Notes: generated by a model not told the origin, from the letters alone. A stretch of 64,000 nt of DNA from Ypsolopha sequella (GCA_934047225.1 OW204012.1:15500001-15564000); one strand, 5' to 3'; shown: positions 40,980 through 51,475, counted from the first letter of the stretch. Translations and numbers: made by a program.

Positions 40980-41234
40980 TGTTAGGATATAGGTATTCCA
41001 GTAAAAGGCAGAGTTTAACGATCCAAATAATATACTATTTATTCATCGTTATTTTGTCAGGAGAGGTGTGTCACGTATAGCTCGCTGAAGGCGCAGGCAG
41101 TAAAGAGAAACTATTCAAGGGACTTTTAGTCAAATGGTTGAAGTGGCTTGTTCATAAAAACAAATATTAACAAGTAAGAAAGAGACAGAATATAGTGTTG
41201 AAATAATATTGATTTGTTTTTGTATATTCCAACA
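40980..41234 (-). repeat. Copia 3' LTR
   Basis: 255 bp, TGTTGG to CCTAACA on the minus strand. Confidence 0.95.
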
Positions 41235-41248
41235 CGCCCCCTCAAAAA
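41235..41248 (-). promoter_or_regulatory. Copia polypurine tract
   Basis: Minus strand TTTTTGAGGGGGCG directly before the 3' LTR. Confidence 0.8.
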
Positions 41249-41444
41249 TAAATCCCTTTTCATTAAAATTCTAAAATTATACTTTATACAAAATTTATAA
41301 ACACACACTTTCCTTTATCTGGGGAATAATTATCATGGTCCAACATTTGTTGCACAGGATTAGGGAAACCCAGAAAACCTAATCAGACCAATCTAGAATT
41401 TAATTTACTAATTATCTTTACAATTAAACTTTGTTGCTCCATAT

Positions 41445-41912
41445 TTACAACGTCACCGCGAGCTTCTCTCTCATTACGGAGAAACGCACCGCAGGTAACG
41501 ATTTCGTCAGGATATCGGCCAGCTGATTATCTGTAGAAACATAAAGCATTTTAATCACATTTTTCTCTACCTGCTCTCTAGAAAAATGATACTTAATATC
41601 AATGTGCTTAGATCTTTTATGACTTGTCGGGTTGTTCGCAATGCTTATACATCCATTATTATCCTCATAAATCGGTATAGCATTCGGCACTTCAATATAA
41701 ATACTGTTTACTAATGACTTTAACCATAGAGCCTCTTTCACAGCCTCATACAGAGCCATATACTCTGCTTCAGTGGATGATGTTGCCACAGTCTGTTGTC
41801 TTTTTGTTTGCCAACATATTGTGCATTGTTCAAATAATTTGAACAAATAACCCGTAGTACTTTTTCTATCAATTTCATTGCTACCCCAATCAGAGTCAAC
41901 AAAGCCAGTCAA
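41445..41912 (-). CDS. Copia RNase H fragment
   Basis: 155 codons: TGFVDSDWGSNEIDRKST, ATSSTEAEYMALYEA, YEDNNGCISIANN, HIDIKYHFSRE. The Asp-Glu-Asp acidic residues of Ty1/Copia RNase H are present. It is out of frame with the RT piece. Confidence 0.92.
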   Translation of the reverse strand: MTGFVDSDWGSNEIDRKSTTGYLFKLFEQCTICWQTKRQQTVATSSTEAEYMALYEAVKEALWLKSLVNSIYIEVPNAIPIYEDNNGCISIANNPTSHKRSKHIDIKYHFSREQVEKNVIKMLYVSTDNQLADILTKSLPAVRFSVMREKLAVTL

Positions 41913-41916
41913 AACA

Positions 41917-43461
41917 TTAACTTACACTTCGCGTGTAAGTTAATTTTAGACTCGTGGTCCCTTGCAGGTACCGTAGGACCCTTTTCAAGTGGGCCCAAAG
42001 CGAATGGTTGCTTTTGTTTGCATATCTACTTAAAATATTGACAGAAAAACTCAAGTCTGGTCTCGTACACAACATTATATACATCAAGCACCCGATGACA
42101 TTTCTACAGGGTGCATTTGTTATTTCACACGAATTTAATGCTTCTAAATCTATTTTATTTTCAAGAGGTGTACTGACAGGGTTACATTGACCCATGTTGA
42201 ACTTTTCAAGTACCCGTTTAATGTATATTTCCTGATCCAAAGTAACTTTGTTTTCTGTCCTTGTTATTTTAATTCCCAGAAAACATTTTACCTCATTTAA
42301 ATCTACCATCTTAAAAGTGTTCATTATGTACCTTTTAAAACTATTCATGGTATTTATATCAGCTGTAGCTACAATCAGATCATCAACATATAATAACACA
42401 TATATGTTCTTCGATATATCACCTGCATTGAAAATATAAATGCATCGATCAGCTGATGAGTATTGAAATCCCCTTGTTAACAAAGCTTGCTCAAACGTTT
42501 GAAACCAACAGCGCGCCGATTGTTTTAATCCGTACAATGATTTATTTAATTTGCATACCATATCATCTACACCTGCACCCGGGATACCCTCAGGAATTTT
42601 CATATAAATTTCCTCGTCTAGTTTCCCGTTTAAAAATGCAGTTTTTACATCCATATGGTGAACAAGCAAAGTGAACTGATTTGCGAAAGCTAATAAAATT
42701 CTAAAACTCGCAATCCGAGCCACCGGAGCAAAAGTCTCATTGTAATCAATCAAATATTTTTGATTAAAACCGCGTGCTACTAAACGCGCCTTATATTTCA
42801 AAGGATTTCCAAACTCATCATTTTTAATAGTAAATACCCACTTACAATCGATAATATTTCTGTTCTCAGGTTTTAGTACTAGTGTCCAGGTATTATTGTC
42901 TCTAAGTGAATTAATTTCCTCCCTGATAGCATTTTCCCATAAATGCTTATCAGATCTAGATTCAAGTCCTTTATATGATTGAGGAATTTCAAAGTCTAAA
43001 GATTCAGCACACAACAAATAGTTCTCACAAATATTGTCATTATTTTCATCATAAGAAACGGTAGGTAAATTTTTAATCCTTTCACTTCGTCTTAAGTTAA
43101 GTGAACTTTCATTGTCTTGCGATAATGTCAATTTATTTTGAAAAGGAGAGTCATTCAAGCGCCCATCTGTTTCACAAACAGATTTATTGGGTGATAAGCC
43201 CAATGTGGCAGGTATTATGCCCGTTTGTTTACTCAAACCATCTGATCCATACTTGTCAGATAAGCATCTCTGTTCCGAAGAGTGCATCATAGAGTCAGAG
43301 TTTTCAACAGATCTAGTTTTAGACATAGTCCGTTCTAGCTCAGGTATCACTGGCCTACTTGACAAGAAATAAATCTCATCAACTATCACATCTCTGACTC
43401 TAACAAACTTTTCTTCTACCACATCCCACACCTTATAACTATTTGGTTCATAACCGACCAA
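41917..43461 (-). CDS. Copia reverse transcriptase fragment
   Basis: 514 codons. The first 170 are linker. RT (RVT_2 type) starts at NTWTLVLKPENRNIIDCKWV, with LVARGFNQK, HMDVKTAFLNGKL, SLYGLKQSARCW and the active site LLYVDDLIVAT. The catalytic residues appear intact. It is in the same frame as the integrase piece and is separated from it by one TAA (43468-43470). The true start is therefore upstream, and the displayed Met is internal. Confidence 0.93.
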   Translation of the reverse strand: MVGYEPNSYKVWDVVEEKFVRVRDVIVDEIYFLSSRPVIPELERTMSKTRSVENSDSMMHSSEQRCLSDKYGSDGLSKQTGIIPATLGLSPNKSVCETDGRLNDSPFQNKLTLSQDNESSLNLRRSERIKNLPTVSYDENNDNICENYLLCAESLDFEIPQSYKGLESRSDKHLWENAIREEINSLRDNNTWTLVLKPENRNIIDCKWVFTIKNDEFGNPLKYKARLVARGFNQKYLIDYNETFAPVARIASFRILLAFANQFTLLVHHMDVKTAFLNGKLDEEIYMKIPEGIPGAGVDDMVCKLNKSLYGLKQSARCWFQTFEQALLTRGFQYSSADRCIYIFNAGDISKNIYVLLYVDDLIVATADINTMNSFKRYIMNTFKMVDLNEVKCFLGIKITRTENKVTLDQEIYIKRVLEKFNMGQCNPVSTPLENKIDLEALNSCEITNAPCRNVIGCLMYIMLCTRPDLSFSVNILSRYANKSNHSLWAHLKRVLRYLQGTTSLKLTYTRSVS

Positions 43462-43470
43462 AATTCCCTT

Positions 43471-44601
43471 TTAGGATTTTTCATCAAACTTCGATTTTCT
43501 ACTTTTATCAACATAATAAACAGTTGACCCAAAAATCCTTAAATACTTTAATTGAGGCTTTTTATCATGCCACAATTCATAAGGTGTGTTATCTAATTTC
43601 AGTGCTTTTGTGGGGCTGATATTTATTAAATAAGTAGCAGTTAAAACAGCCTCACCCCAGAACGATTTATTTAATTTGGAACCGGCTATCATAGCACGAC
43701 TTCGTTCTGTGATTGTTCTTATCATACGCTCAGCAATTCCATTCAAAGCTGGTGTATACGGCACTGTCAAGTGGTAGCAAATACCATTTAGCACACAGAA
43801 TTCCCTCATTTCCTTAGAGATAAACTCTCCGCCATTATCGCAATACAAGTTTATTATTTTTGAACCAAAAAGAGCTTCACTTTTGGTGACATAATCTCGA
43901 AAAGCCATAAAAACGTCTGATTTATGGGCCAATAAGTAGGTCGCGCAATAATGACTATATTCGTCTACAAAAATCACAAAATAGTTTTTGTTGTCAAGGG
44001 TCGATGGTGTTATGGGACCGCATACATCTGTATGGACATTAAACAAAGGTCGTTTCAAATATTTCGGTTTAGCTTTGTTAAGTGGCAAACATGCTTGTTT
44101 CCCATTTATACAGGGTTCGCACAATTTATCATTTGGTGTCACATTATTTAATTTATCTACGTCAGAAAATAATTTCTTGTTTTTAATTTCCACAAACTTT
44201 GATTTGCCCATGTGACCCAGCCTTTGATGCCACAATTCATATTTATCATTTACGACTCTATTTAAGGAACAAACAGTGTAAGCAGATTTGTCAAGCACAA
44301 GATTAATGCCAATTAAATTGTTTAAACACTCACCCTTTATTACCACCTTACCATTGCGATATATTTGAACATCGCCATTTGTGTCGAAAACGACAGTCAT
44401 ACCCGCCTGTTGTATTTTTCTTACTGACAGCAGGCTGTATGGGATTTCGGCACAATAAAGAACAACCTGTAGTTCTCCTTTGACGGCCAAGTCACTTATA
44501 AGGGGCAAATTGCCTTTCTTTGTTGCTTGTATGAATGTAGCTGCTATTTTGACCATCTTCATATGTACTCCCGCCGGCCATAAAAGCAAATCCGGACACA
44601 T
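43471..44601 (-). CDS. Copia GAG-pre-integrase and integrase fragment
   Basis: 376 codons: LPLISDLAVKGELQVVLY, YSLLSVRKIQQAGM, then the pre-integrase zinc motif LWHQRLGHMG...CEPCINGKQ. The integrase core has NVHTDVCGPI, YCDNGGEFIS and LNGIAERMIR (D, D, E). It ends at the in-frame stop before the KGILVGYE motif. The protease DSG motif expected just upstream is not in this frame or the neighbouring gag frame. Confidence 0.93.
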   Translation of the reverse strand: MCPDLLLWPAGVHMKMVKIAATFIQATKKGNLPLISDLAVKGELQVVLYCAEIPYSLLSVRKIQQAGMTVVFDTNGDVQIYRNGKVVIKGECLNNLIGINLVLDKSAYTVCSLNRVVNDKYELWHQRLGHMGKSKFVEIKNKKLFSDVDKLNNVTPNDKLCEPCINGKQACLPLNKAKPKYLKRPLFNVHTDVCGPITPSTLDNKNYFVIFVDEYSHYCATYLLAHKSDVFMAFRDYVTKSEALFGSKIINLYCDNGGEFISKEMREFCVLNGICYHLTVPYTPALNGIAERMIRTITERSRAMIAGSKLNKSFWGEAVLTATYLINISPTKALKLDNTPYELWHDKKPQLKYLRIFGSTVYYVDKSRKSKFDEKS

Positions 44602-45448
44602 TCGGGTTGTTTGGTTCCGTGTTTGCTATCTGAACCATTCTATTGTTGCTTCTTTTGTTTTCAAATTGGGCTCTCTTGTCATAAAAACAGTTCCTTTTCA
44701 AGTGCCCTGTTTTTCCACAGTTATAACATTTTTTGTATTTCATGTTATTCTTGAACGAAACTTTAAATGACTTTCCTTTGTGTTGGAACTTCTTTGTTTT
44801 GTTTGAAGTTCTCCACGATTCACCTTGCGGTTTCATTGTTTCAGCCTGGAGTACTTTTAGGCTCGTGTCACGTCCTTCACTTAATAACTTTATCTCATGA
44901 TCTAGTAATCTTGTTTTTACAAAAGCTAAAGTCATATTTTCTTCAGCCAATGTCTCTATTGCCGTGACGATACTGCTGTAGCTTTTAGGAAGAGTCATAA
45001 ATAAGTGAGTCACTTTGTCGGACTCTTCTAACTTTGCACCTGCAGCTGTGAGTTCGGTGATGACATCATCAAATATTTGAAAGTGTTTAATTAACGGTGT
45101 TTCACTTTCCAGCTTTAAGTTTAATAATCTTTTTCTTAAAGACAACTGTGTCGCTACACTTTTCCTCTCAAAGATAGAGTCAAGCTTAGCAAAAATTTCT
45201 TTGGCCGTGTCTTGTTCTGTTGTCAAGCCAAGTAAAGAATCTGACAGAAATTCTATTATAGTGTTCTTAGCTGATGCATTTTTCTTTATCCACTCAGCTT
45301 CTGGCACCGCAGGAATTTCGTTGTCGATCACTTTCAGTATTTCTAGTTCATTCAATAAATTGCGAATTCTAAGCTTCCAAACACTATATCTATCACCGTC
45401 AAATGGTTTAATGTTCCGTTTTAATCTACGTGAATCCATTTTAATCAC
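44492..45448 (-). CDS. Copia gag with zinc knuckle
   Basis: 318 codons. The N-terminus MIKMDSRRLKRNIKPFDGDR is followed by YSVWKLRIRNLL, and by the UBN2-type gag core to about residue 180. CCHC knuckle CYNCGKTGHLKRNC is at about 240. The family text NVSGFAFMAG near residue 285 normally precedes the protease active site. Here the frame drifts into unrelated sequence, showing a deletion plus frame change at about 44,570. Confidence 0.92.
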   Translation of the reverse strand: MIKMDSRRLKRNIKPFDGDRYSVWKLRIRNLLNELEILKVIDNEIPAVPEAEWIKKNASAKNTIIEFLSDSLLGLTTEQDTAKEIFAKLDSIFERKSVATQLSLRKRLLNLKLESETPLIKHFQIFDDVITELTAAGAKLEESDKVTHLFMTLPKSYSSIVTAIETLAEENMTLAFVKTRLLDHEIKLLSEGRDTSLKVLQAETMKPQGESWRTSNKTKKFQHKGKSFKVSFKNNMKYKKCYNCGKTGHLKRNCFYDKRAQFENKRSNNRMVQIANTEPNNPNVSGFAFMAGGSTYEDGQNSSYIHTSNKERQFAPYK

Positions 45449-45688
45449 TAAAAGTTTTAAGAGTACTTTTCTCTATTTTCTCACTGTTCACATTTTCAAC
45501 ACAAAGTCTTATCCACAGAAAGTTTTAATTTTTTTTTAAATGTTTAATCAATTTATTTAATCACTAAGACTCCTAAGAGTTCTTTTCTTTATTTTCTCAC
45601 TTTTCACTTTTCAACGCACAGAAAGTTTTCAATTGAAAATGTTCAATTATTTTATTTCACTTTTATTTGTTATTATTTATTTACTTGC

Positions 45689-45706
45689 GTTCTGGGCACC
45701 ATAACC
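45689..45706 (-). promoter_or_regulatory. Copia primer-binding site
   Basis: Minus strand GGTTATGGTGCCCAGAAC directly after the 5' LTR. It resembles the copia site that pairs with an internal half of initiator tRNA-Met. Confidence 0.7.
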
Positions 45707-45961
45707 TGTTAGGATATAGGTATTCCAGTAAAAGGCAGAGTTTAACGATCCAAATAATATACTATTTATTCATCGTTATTTTGTCAGGAGAGGTGTGTCA
45801 CGTATAGCTCGCTGAAGGCGCAGGCAGTAAAGAGAAACTATTCAAGGGACTTTTAGTCAAATGGTTGAAGTGGCTTGTTCATAAAAACAAATATTAACAA
45901 GTAAGAAAGAGACAGAATATAGTGTTGAAATAATATTGATTTGTTTTTGTATATTCCAACA
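45707..45961 (-). repeat. Copia 5' LTR
   Basis: 255 bp, apparently identical to the 3' LTR. Confidence 0.95.
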
Positions 45962-46354
45962 CGACGCATGATTGCGTCTCCGCAATAAGAAAATATAAAA
46001 AATACATAAAGTAATCATTTCCGCGTCTCAAAAAGACTATAACAAACAATAAAGTGCTCCAGTGTTCAGTTTTCATAAGGGTATAGCCGGCCGGCAGTGT
46101 TAGTGAAGACTTCGGACCTTCAGAGGAGTGAAAACCAACGGACCCTTTGTGCTGGTTACCAAAGGTGCAGGTGAGTCCTTTTCACTTCTGTTCTGCTATC
46201 TTCTTTCAAATCCAAAAGCAGGACAGTTTCCTCTCACCCCTGATCGACTGAGTAAGCACATTCTTTTATTTAGATACATAAACCGCGATTTTAGCTACCG
46301 CTTATACAGTCCACTTAATAAATATAAAAGACCGCTAACCGCCTAAACAGTTAT

Positions 46355-46728
46355 TGTAAGTAATAAAATTAACAACAAATCAAATTACACTTCGTTAAGA
46401 AAGTCCTTCCGAAAGTGACGTACATGTACTATAAGAGATGCGAACCAAGAAGTTCAAAAGTCAACTGCTCGATACGTTTTGGTCACTTAGGATACTATAA
46501 CAGCTGTGGTTTTTGCGTTTAGTTTGTCTGCCATCATCTGACACTATAAATCTACAAGTGTTAAAGTGGCATCTCGCGTTACTCGAACGAGCCTCCCCTA
46601 CATGTTGTGACATAAACGACACATTGTGTCACAATCACACGAGTCAAGTGTCATCGACGGCGTGACGTCACACGGCTCTCCGGTGACGCACTTGAGAATG
46701 TTTATTTACTTTGGTTTATATTTTCATG
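46355..46728. other. No recognised gene
   Basis: Unique-looking DNA right of the BEL element. Nothing supported. Confidence 0.4.
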
Positions 46729-47010
46729 AACGGCAGCTCAGTGTGGAGGATCTTGAGGCCGGTGTTCGAATCCCTGGTGGACAGTGTTTGTGTACTTACC
46801 ACTAACGCGGTGAAGGAAAATACCCTGCAAACCGTGAAAAACGTTTATTTGTGCCCGAAGTACGGCTATATACAATCCCTATCATCACATCGTATAATTG
46901 TTCGGTGAAAAGAGGGTACACAAGTGTTGAGTGTTTCAGTAACAGGCCACACTCGAAAACACCTCTGACACTCCCACGGGGATATACCTGTGTAGTAACG
47001 TAATGTTTGG
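46729..47010 (+). mobile_element. SINE family S, diverged copy
   Basis: Head GGCAGCTCAGTGTGGAGG, B box TGTTCGAATCCC, body GTGCCCGAAGTACGGC and ACACCTCTGACACTCCC. Confidence 0.75.
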
Positions 47011-47059
47011 ATAATGTCCGTATTACTTAGGTAAAGTCTGTTCACCCCATCGAAATAAC

Positions 47060-47545
47060 GAATCCATTGTCAAATTTGACACTTTTTGACAACCGACAGA
47101 GTTTTTGACACTTTTTCGAAAAAAAAATTATCGGGCATTTCTTCGGATCTAATGGCGAGGCCGAAGGCCGAGCCTACAAGTGTCTTTCTAGCGAGGCCGA
47201 AACAACTGTTTCGCCAGCAAGGGGGGGGACACTTGACTCAACAAAAACTAACACTTTTAAGCTTAATATTTCGCAAACGGAACCCTGGATAGAAAAATGT
47301 TCTTCTCACACTCCCAATATTTTTAAATTACCTATCCAACGACACCCCACACTAGGGGATAGACAAGAAAAAAAAACATCCCCACATTACGTGTGTGGGA
47401 GGGAGGTAGGTACCCTAAAAAAAAAATCTTTTTCCAAATTTACCACTTTACCACTTTATCGGCGTGATAAATATGTATACCTATGCCAAATTACAGCTTT
47501 CTAGAACTAATAGTCTCTAAGCTAAGCCGCGGACAGACATAGAGC
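47060..47545 (+). repeat. Repeat A, partial copy
   Basis: Matches the right part of 55885-57345: TAATATTTCGCAAACGGAAC, CTTTATCGGCGTGATAAAT and CTAAGCCGCGGACAGACA. It carries extra material on the left. Confidence 0.75.
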
Positions 47546-47734
47546 ATGTGAGGACGTAGAACGCGCCAGCGAGATGGTTCACCCAAATAGCTTTGCTCTT
47601 GAAAAATGGCGCTTGCGGAGCGGTCGCGCGCCACCAAAGGAGATCAAAGGATGCCGTCACCGGCGCGTACACACGCACGTCAGTGTATCTACACCAGTGC
47701 GTTACGGTGAAAGGTATCTTGTTCTGATATTTTC
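47546..47734. other. No recognised feature
   Basis: Short gap between repeats A and C. Confidence 0.4.
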
Positions 47735-47997
47735 AAAGATTTCCAAAGTTTAGATGAGCCTTGGCACCTAAAATCTATTGCATTGTTTTTGAATGCGTGC
47801 ATTAACATAATGCCGACGCGCGCACTTATGAGTGCGCAATCTGTCTACCTACCGTCAGCAAACTGATCAGACTACTAAAGTTGTAAAAATGATTAACTTT
47901 AAGGGCACTATAGGCTTAACAATCACTGTATATAGATGAGCACTGAATCCAAACGTGTGAGCGTCACCCATTAGAGGTGGTAACATTTTGGTGCTTA
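47735..47997 (+). repeat. Interspersed repeat C, copy 2
   Basis: Same orientation as 5496-5790, with similar length and visible substitutions. Confidence 0.8.
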
Positions 47998-49223
47998 TCT
48001 TTACTTTTGAAATCGTTGAATATTTTGCGCATCGAAAATGTTTTTTCGTCCTTGGAAAGATATGGATATATTTAAGATTACATTCCATAATTCCGTTTGG
48101 CTGTACCGCAGCTATTTGCCCGGATAAGTATTTATTTTCACATGGTTGATACCCAAAACAGCGTGCGGATGTACTGGAAGTATGTCAGTGAACATACTGA
48201 ACAGATAACCTCGTTAGCGAGGTGAGGTGTCACGTAAATCTAAACTGTATAGACAATTACCTTTATTCCAAACTTCCTACAGAAGGAAGGGTTAAGGGTG
48301 GTCTGAATTGCTCAATTCAGAACACGGGATTTGGATACATATTTCACCTTCCCCTTACACACCTGTGCGGTCAGGGGTTCAGAGGGGGGGGGGGGGGCCG
48401 GAATGTTACCATATCGGAATCGGTGCATCGCGGGAAAAAGTAATTATATATTTTTTCAAGGTATCTTGGACTAATGATACGTTATTACTGAAATCAGAAG
48501 CAAAGGAATTGTTCGTCAAGTTTACGTTAGAAGTCCGAGCTGACATGCGAAGATTTATATAATAATATAACAATAATAATATATTTATTCATGAAAACAG
48601 AGATACAACAAATTAGTAGGCTAACCTTGACGCCTAAAAGGGGTGTATGTGCCTGTGCTATAGGCACAGCTATAGGCGTCAAGCTATATGAAACGAGGCC
48701 AGCAATTGCCATTTCCGTCGAGACAGATGTAATAACGTGTATAAAGATGCAACAGATGCATGCTAAGAATCAGCTAGAAACCGCTAGATGATGCACGCAC
48801 ACTGTCAAAAGAAGAAAAGTGACGTACTTGGGCTATGTGCTGAGAAATGATAGGTACCTACTCCAACTTATAGTGATGGCGAAAATCGCGGGGAAAAGAA
48901 ACCGGGTTGCAGAAATAAGTCCTGGCTGTGCAACATCCGGGAATGGAGAAGAACAAGACAAGACACAATATGCCAAGCTGACTGCCAACCTTCACTAGTT
49001 GAAGAGGCACCCTCGGAAGAACAAGAAGAAGTTTGCAAGCAGGTAAAACTATATCCATGATGACGAAGTTTCAATTCTCGCGAGTGTGTCGCACGCGCCG
49101 GAGCACCCCGCGGAGCCTGATGAAGGTCACTCTGAAGTTGACCGAAACATCGAGTAATCAAAGTGAGTCTTAGCTGTGATATTTATTTCTTTATTTCGTT
49201 TCGAAGTAGTTTTGTTTCAATAA
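47998..49223. other. No recognised gene; one hairpin and one G run
   Basis: A 14-G run lies at 48384-48397. Arms CTTGACGCCTA and TAGGCGTCAAG (48627-48684) enclose an inner CTGTGCTATAGGCACAG palindrome. Nothing coding supported. Confidence 0.5.
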
Positions 49224-49447
49224 TAGTGCTTATTTTGTCGCCGACGTGATAACCGTTGGGGCCGTAAGGCATTGGAATGGAGACCACGTACAGCAAAGCG
49301 CAGCGTAGGCCGCTCTCGTGCCCGCTGGACTGACGATCTGAAGGACGTTGCGGGTGGCGGCTGGATGAGGATGACTGAGGACCGCCAAGAGTGGCGTAAT
49401 ATTGGGGAGGCCTATGTCTAGCAGTCGACGAATACGGGCTGATGGAT
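49224..49447 (+). mobile_element. RTE-clade LINE 3' end
   Basis: CRRRDNRWGRKALEWRP, SVGRSRARWTDDLKDVAGG, RQEWRNIGEAYV then a stop, then the NTG terminus and an ATGG-repeat tail. It is closely similar to 9240-9453, so both derive from one subfamily. Confidence 0.85.
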
Positions 49448-49869
49448 GGATGGATAATGCTTAAAGCGGTTATTCGTCTAGATATAAATCTGGTTAAAAC
49501 TTCACATTGGCAACACCATTGTGGTAATGTAATAATACCTCCCCTTCATACGGGGTGCGTGGGGCCCCATGTCAGACTGCTGACAAGTGCCGATGGGCCC
49601 CGATAAAGGGGCCCGATAGTTGTAGCGATTTTGTTAAACCAAAATAATGGATCGAATTGCACGAACATTATGGGGAGAATTTAACAATTATGTCTGTGTC
49701 TATTCGTCGTGGTATATTTAAGAGCGAAGCTCTTGTCGGTGTATCTGTCTCCATTGAGTTTTGTTTATTGCCAATTCCTTCACATCTTAGTACGATATCA
49801 CTCCAGCCTATTCCTTTATATGGTTTACAATTCTACATAATTCCTTCTCTTCCTTTCTTTCCTTTTATT
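49448..49869. other. Repeat-like DNA, no gene
   Basis: Region invaded by a solo LTR on its right. The TATTTAAGAGCGAAGCTCTTG word is a small palindrome. No supported coding region. Confidence 0.4.
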
Positions 49870-50135
49870 CTTCCTGTTGGAATGTACAAAAACAAATCAA
49901 TATCATTTCAACACTATATTCTGTATCTTTCTTACTTGTTAATATTTGTTTTTATGAACAAGCTCTCTTCAACCAGTTGACTAAAAGTCCCTTGGATAGT
50001 TTCTCATTACTGCCTGCGCCTTCAGCGAGCTATACGTGACACACCTTTCCTGATGAAATATCGATGAATAAATAGTATATTATTTGGATCGTTAAACTCT
50101 GCATTTTACTGGAATCCCTATATTCTAACACTTCC
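49870..50135 (+). mobile_element. Solo Copia LTR with 5-bp duplication
   Basis: LTR 49875-50130 (256 bp, TGTTGG...TCTAACA), flanked by CTTCC on both sides (49870-49874, 50131-50135). It is related to the Copia element at 40980-45961, with scattered differences, and older. It arose by LTR-LTR recombination. Confidence 0.92.
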
Positions 50136-50764
50136 CTCTACTATTTTAATTACAAAGTAATCGTGTCTGAGTATGTGACTGACCATCTTTCCTCTCCTAT
50201 TCTCTTGTGTTTTTTTAATTCTTATTTCTCCTAGCATTTTTAGACCTTAATTTATGACTCTTTCCATCAAATTTATCCTTTCCATTCTCCTTCAATCTCT
50301 CTATCTGCCTATTAATCAAATATAAAAACCAACTAAAATCTAATTTTAGCTTAATCGGTCCAGTAGTTTTGAAACGATGCTACGGTCGGATGATGACGAC
50401 CATCACGTTTCAATTTAAAAATATAAAAAATACATCGTCACGAGAGTATTCAGGTGGTGTCAGATGCGATGATATTGTATAAATTTTATTTTTTATTTTA
50501 TTTTATTTATGAACAAAAATCCACAGCAAATACATAAAATATTAACTAAATATTACATCAGCTAATAGTGCCAATTACGGATTTCACTATGCTAACAATA
50601 AATATACATAATGTTATACTAGGAACTAACATGAAACAATTTGCAAAAAACTAAATTAAGAAAAAGACGCAAGACTCTGTGTTGACTTGCTAAACTAGAT
50701 ATTGGTGTCAAATCGGTGTCACATGTCTGACAGGACGAAACCCGATTCAAGCGCATAAATACGC
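50136..50764 (-). other. LINE-like fragment and AT-rich DNA
   Basis: 50230-50310 is similar, inverted, to the LINE at 16740-16815 (TCTCCTTCAATCTCTCTA side). The rest is AT-rich with no supported feature. Confidence 0.5.
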
Positions 50765-51095
50765 ACATTGGATAGGTTCCACCTCAAATGCCTACGTAAC
50801 ATCCAGAACATCCACTGGTCGAACCGTGTCAGAAACACGGAAGTTCTGCGACGGGCTGATGTCGGTGGGTTTGATAGGTTTCCCAAATGTCTGACGACAG
50901 GGTGTCTAAGCGTATCTTCTACTCCGAACTGTAGGAAGGGTAACGGAAACAGGGCGGTCAACTACTGCGGTATAAAGATGTGCTTAATCGCCACATGAAG
51001 AGACGTGCAATAGACCCAGCACAATGGGAAACACTGGCAGCAGACAGACCGCATTGGAGGCAGGCTGTGAACACTAAGGTGTATGCTTTCTAATC
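50765..51095 (+). mobile_element. Non-LTR retrotransposon C-terminal fragment
   Basis: [30 protein letters not shown], then in another frame [19 protein letters not shown] and [15 protein letters not shown]. This is the C-terminal pattern of an endonuclease/reverse-transcriptase LINE different from the RTE copies. Frameshifts make it dead. Confidence 0.75.
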
Positions 51096-51339
51096 AATTA
51101 GATGCGCTGAGCTCGACAAAGCGACACAGCTTAAGGCCCGACCAACAGTGGCCATTAATTATAATATAGTTGGAGGGGTACTGACGTGCAGTGAACGTGC
51201 AACCACACGTTCACTGCAAATATCGGCTACGTCAGTCGGGTGAGGGCTCACCAGCGACGCTCTCAGCAGCAACACTCAATGTGACCGAAAACGTTCGAGA
51301 AGACTTCTCTTAAGTACTTAGTTACTTACTTACTTAGTA
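51096..51339. other. No recognised feature
   Basis: Nothing supported apart from the inverted words GTGCAGTGAACGTGCAACC and its partial inverse at about 51184-51222. Confidence 0.4.
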
Positions 51340-51475
51340 ATGATTGATGATCCTTGGTCAGAGGTGTTTCCTAGTATGAACTGTGAAATGCAAGTCACAG
51401 CGCACACTCGTACAACCCACGTTTCACCGACGATTATGACATCCCAGCTCTATCGCCATACTTCGGATACTAGAC
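51340..51475 (-). mobile_element. SINE family S, 3' part
   Basis: Inverse of the family body (GTCAGAGGTGTT, GTGAAATGCAAGTCACAG). Head and tail lost. Confidence 0.65.

Larger units (their letters stand above)
40980..45961 (-). mobile_element. Ty1/Copia LTR retrotransposon, defective
   Basis: 4,982 bp on the minus strand inside the BEL right LTR. The two 255-bp LTRs look identical. Reading order on the minus strand is LTR, PBS, gag, integrase, RT, RNase H, PPT, LTR, the Copia order with integrase before RT. The frame is broken into four pieces (frameshifts at the gag/pol and RT/RNase H joints, one in-frame stop between integrase and RT). The expected 5-bp duplication is missing: flanks are CCTTC and CGACG, only C repeated. 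Confidence 0.95.
40781..46349 (+). repeat. BEL right LTR, split by Copia
   Basis: LTR pieces 40781-40979 and 45962-46349. The intact left LTR gives the empty site ACCTTCGACGC. Confidence 0.94.
34404..46354 (+). mobile_element. BEL/Pao LTR retrotransposon, interrupted by Copia
   Basis: Element 34409-46349, flanked by 5-bp duplication GTTAT (34404-34408, 46350-46354). The LTRs are 586 bp (left) and 587 bp (right, after subtracting the Copia insertion) and look identical by eye. Without the insertion the element is about 6.96 kb, a normal BEL length. The order gag, protease, RT, RNase H, integrase is the BEL/Pao arrangement. One frame break separates RNase H from integrase. No env frame was seen. 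Confidence 0.95.
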
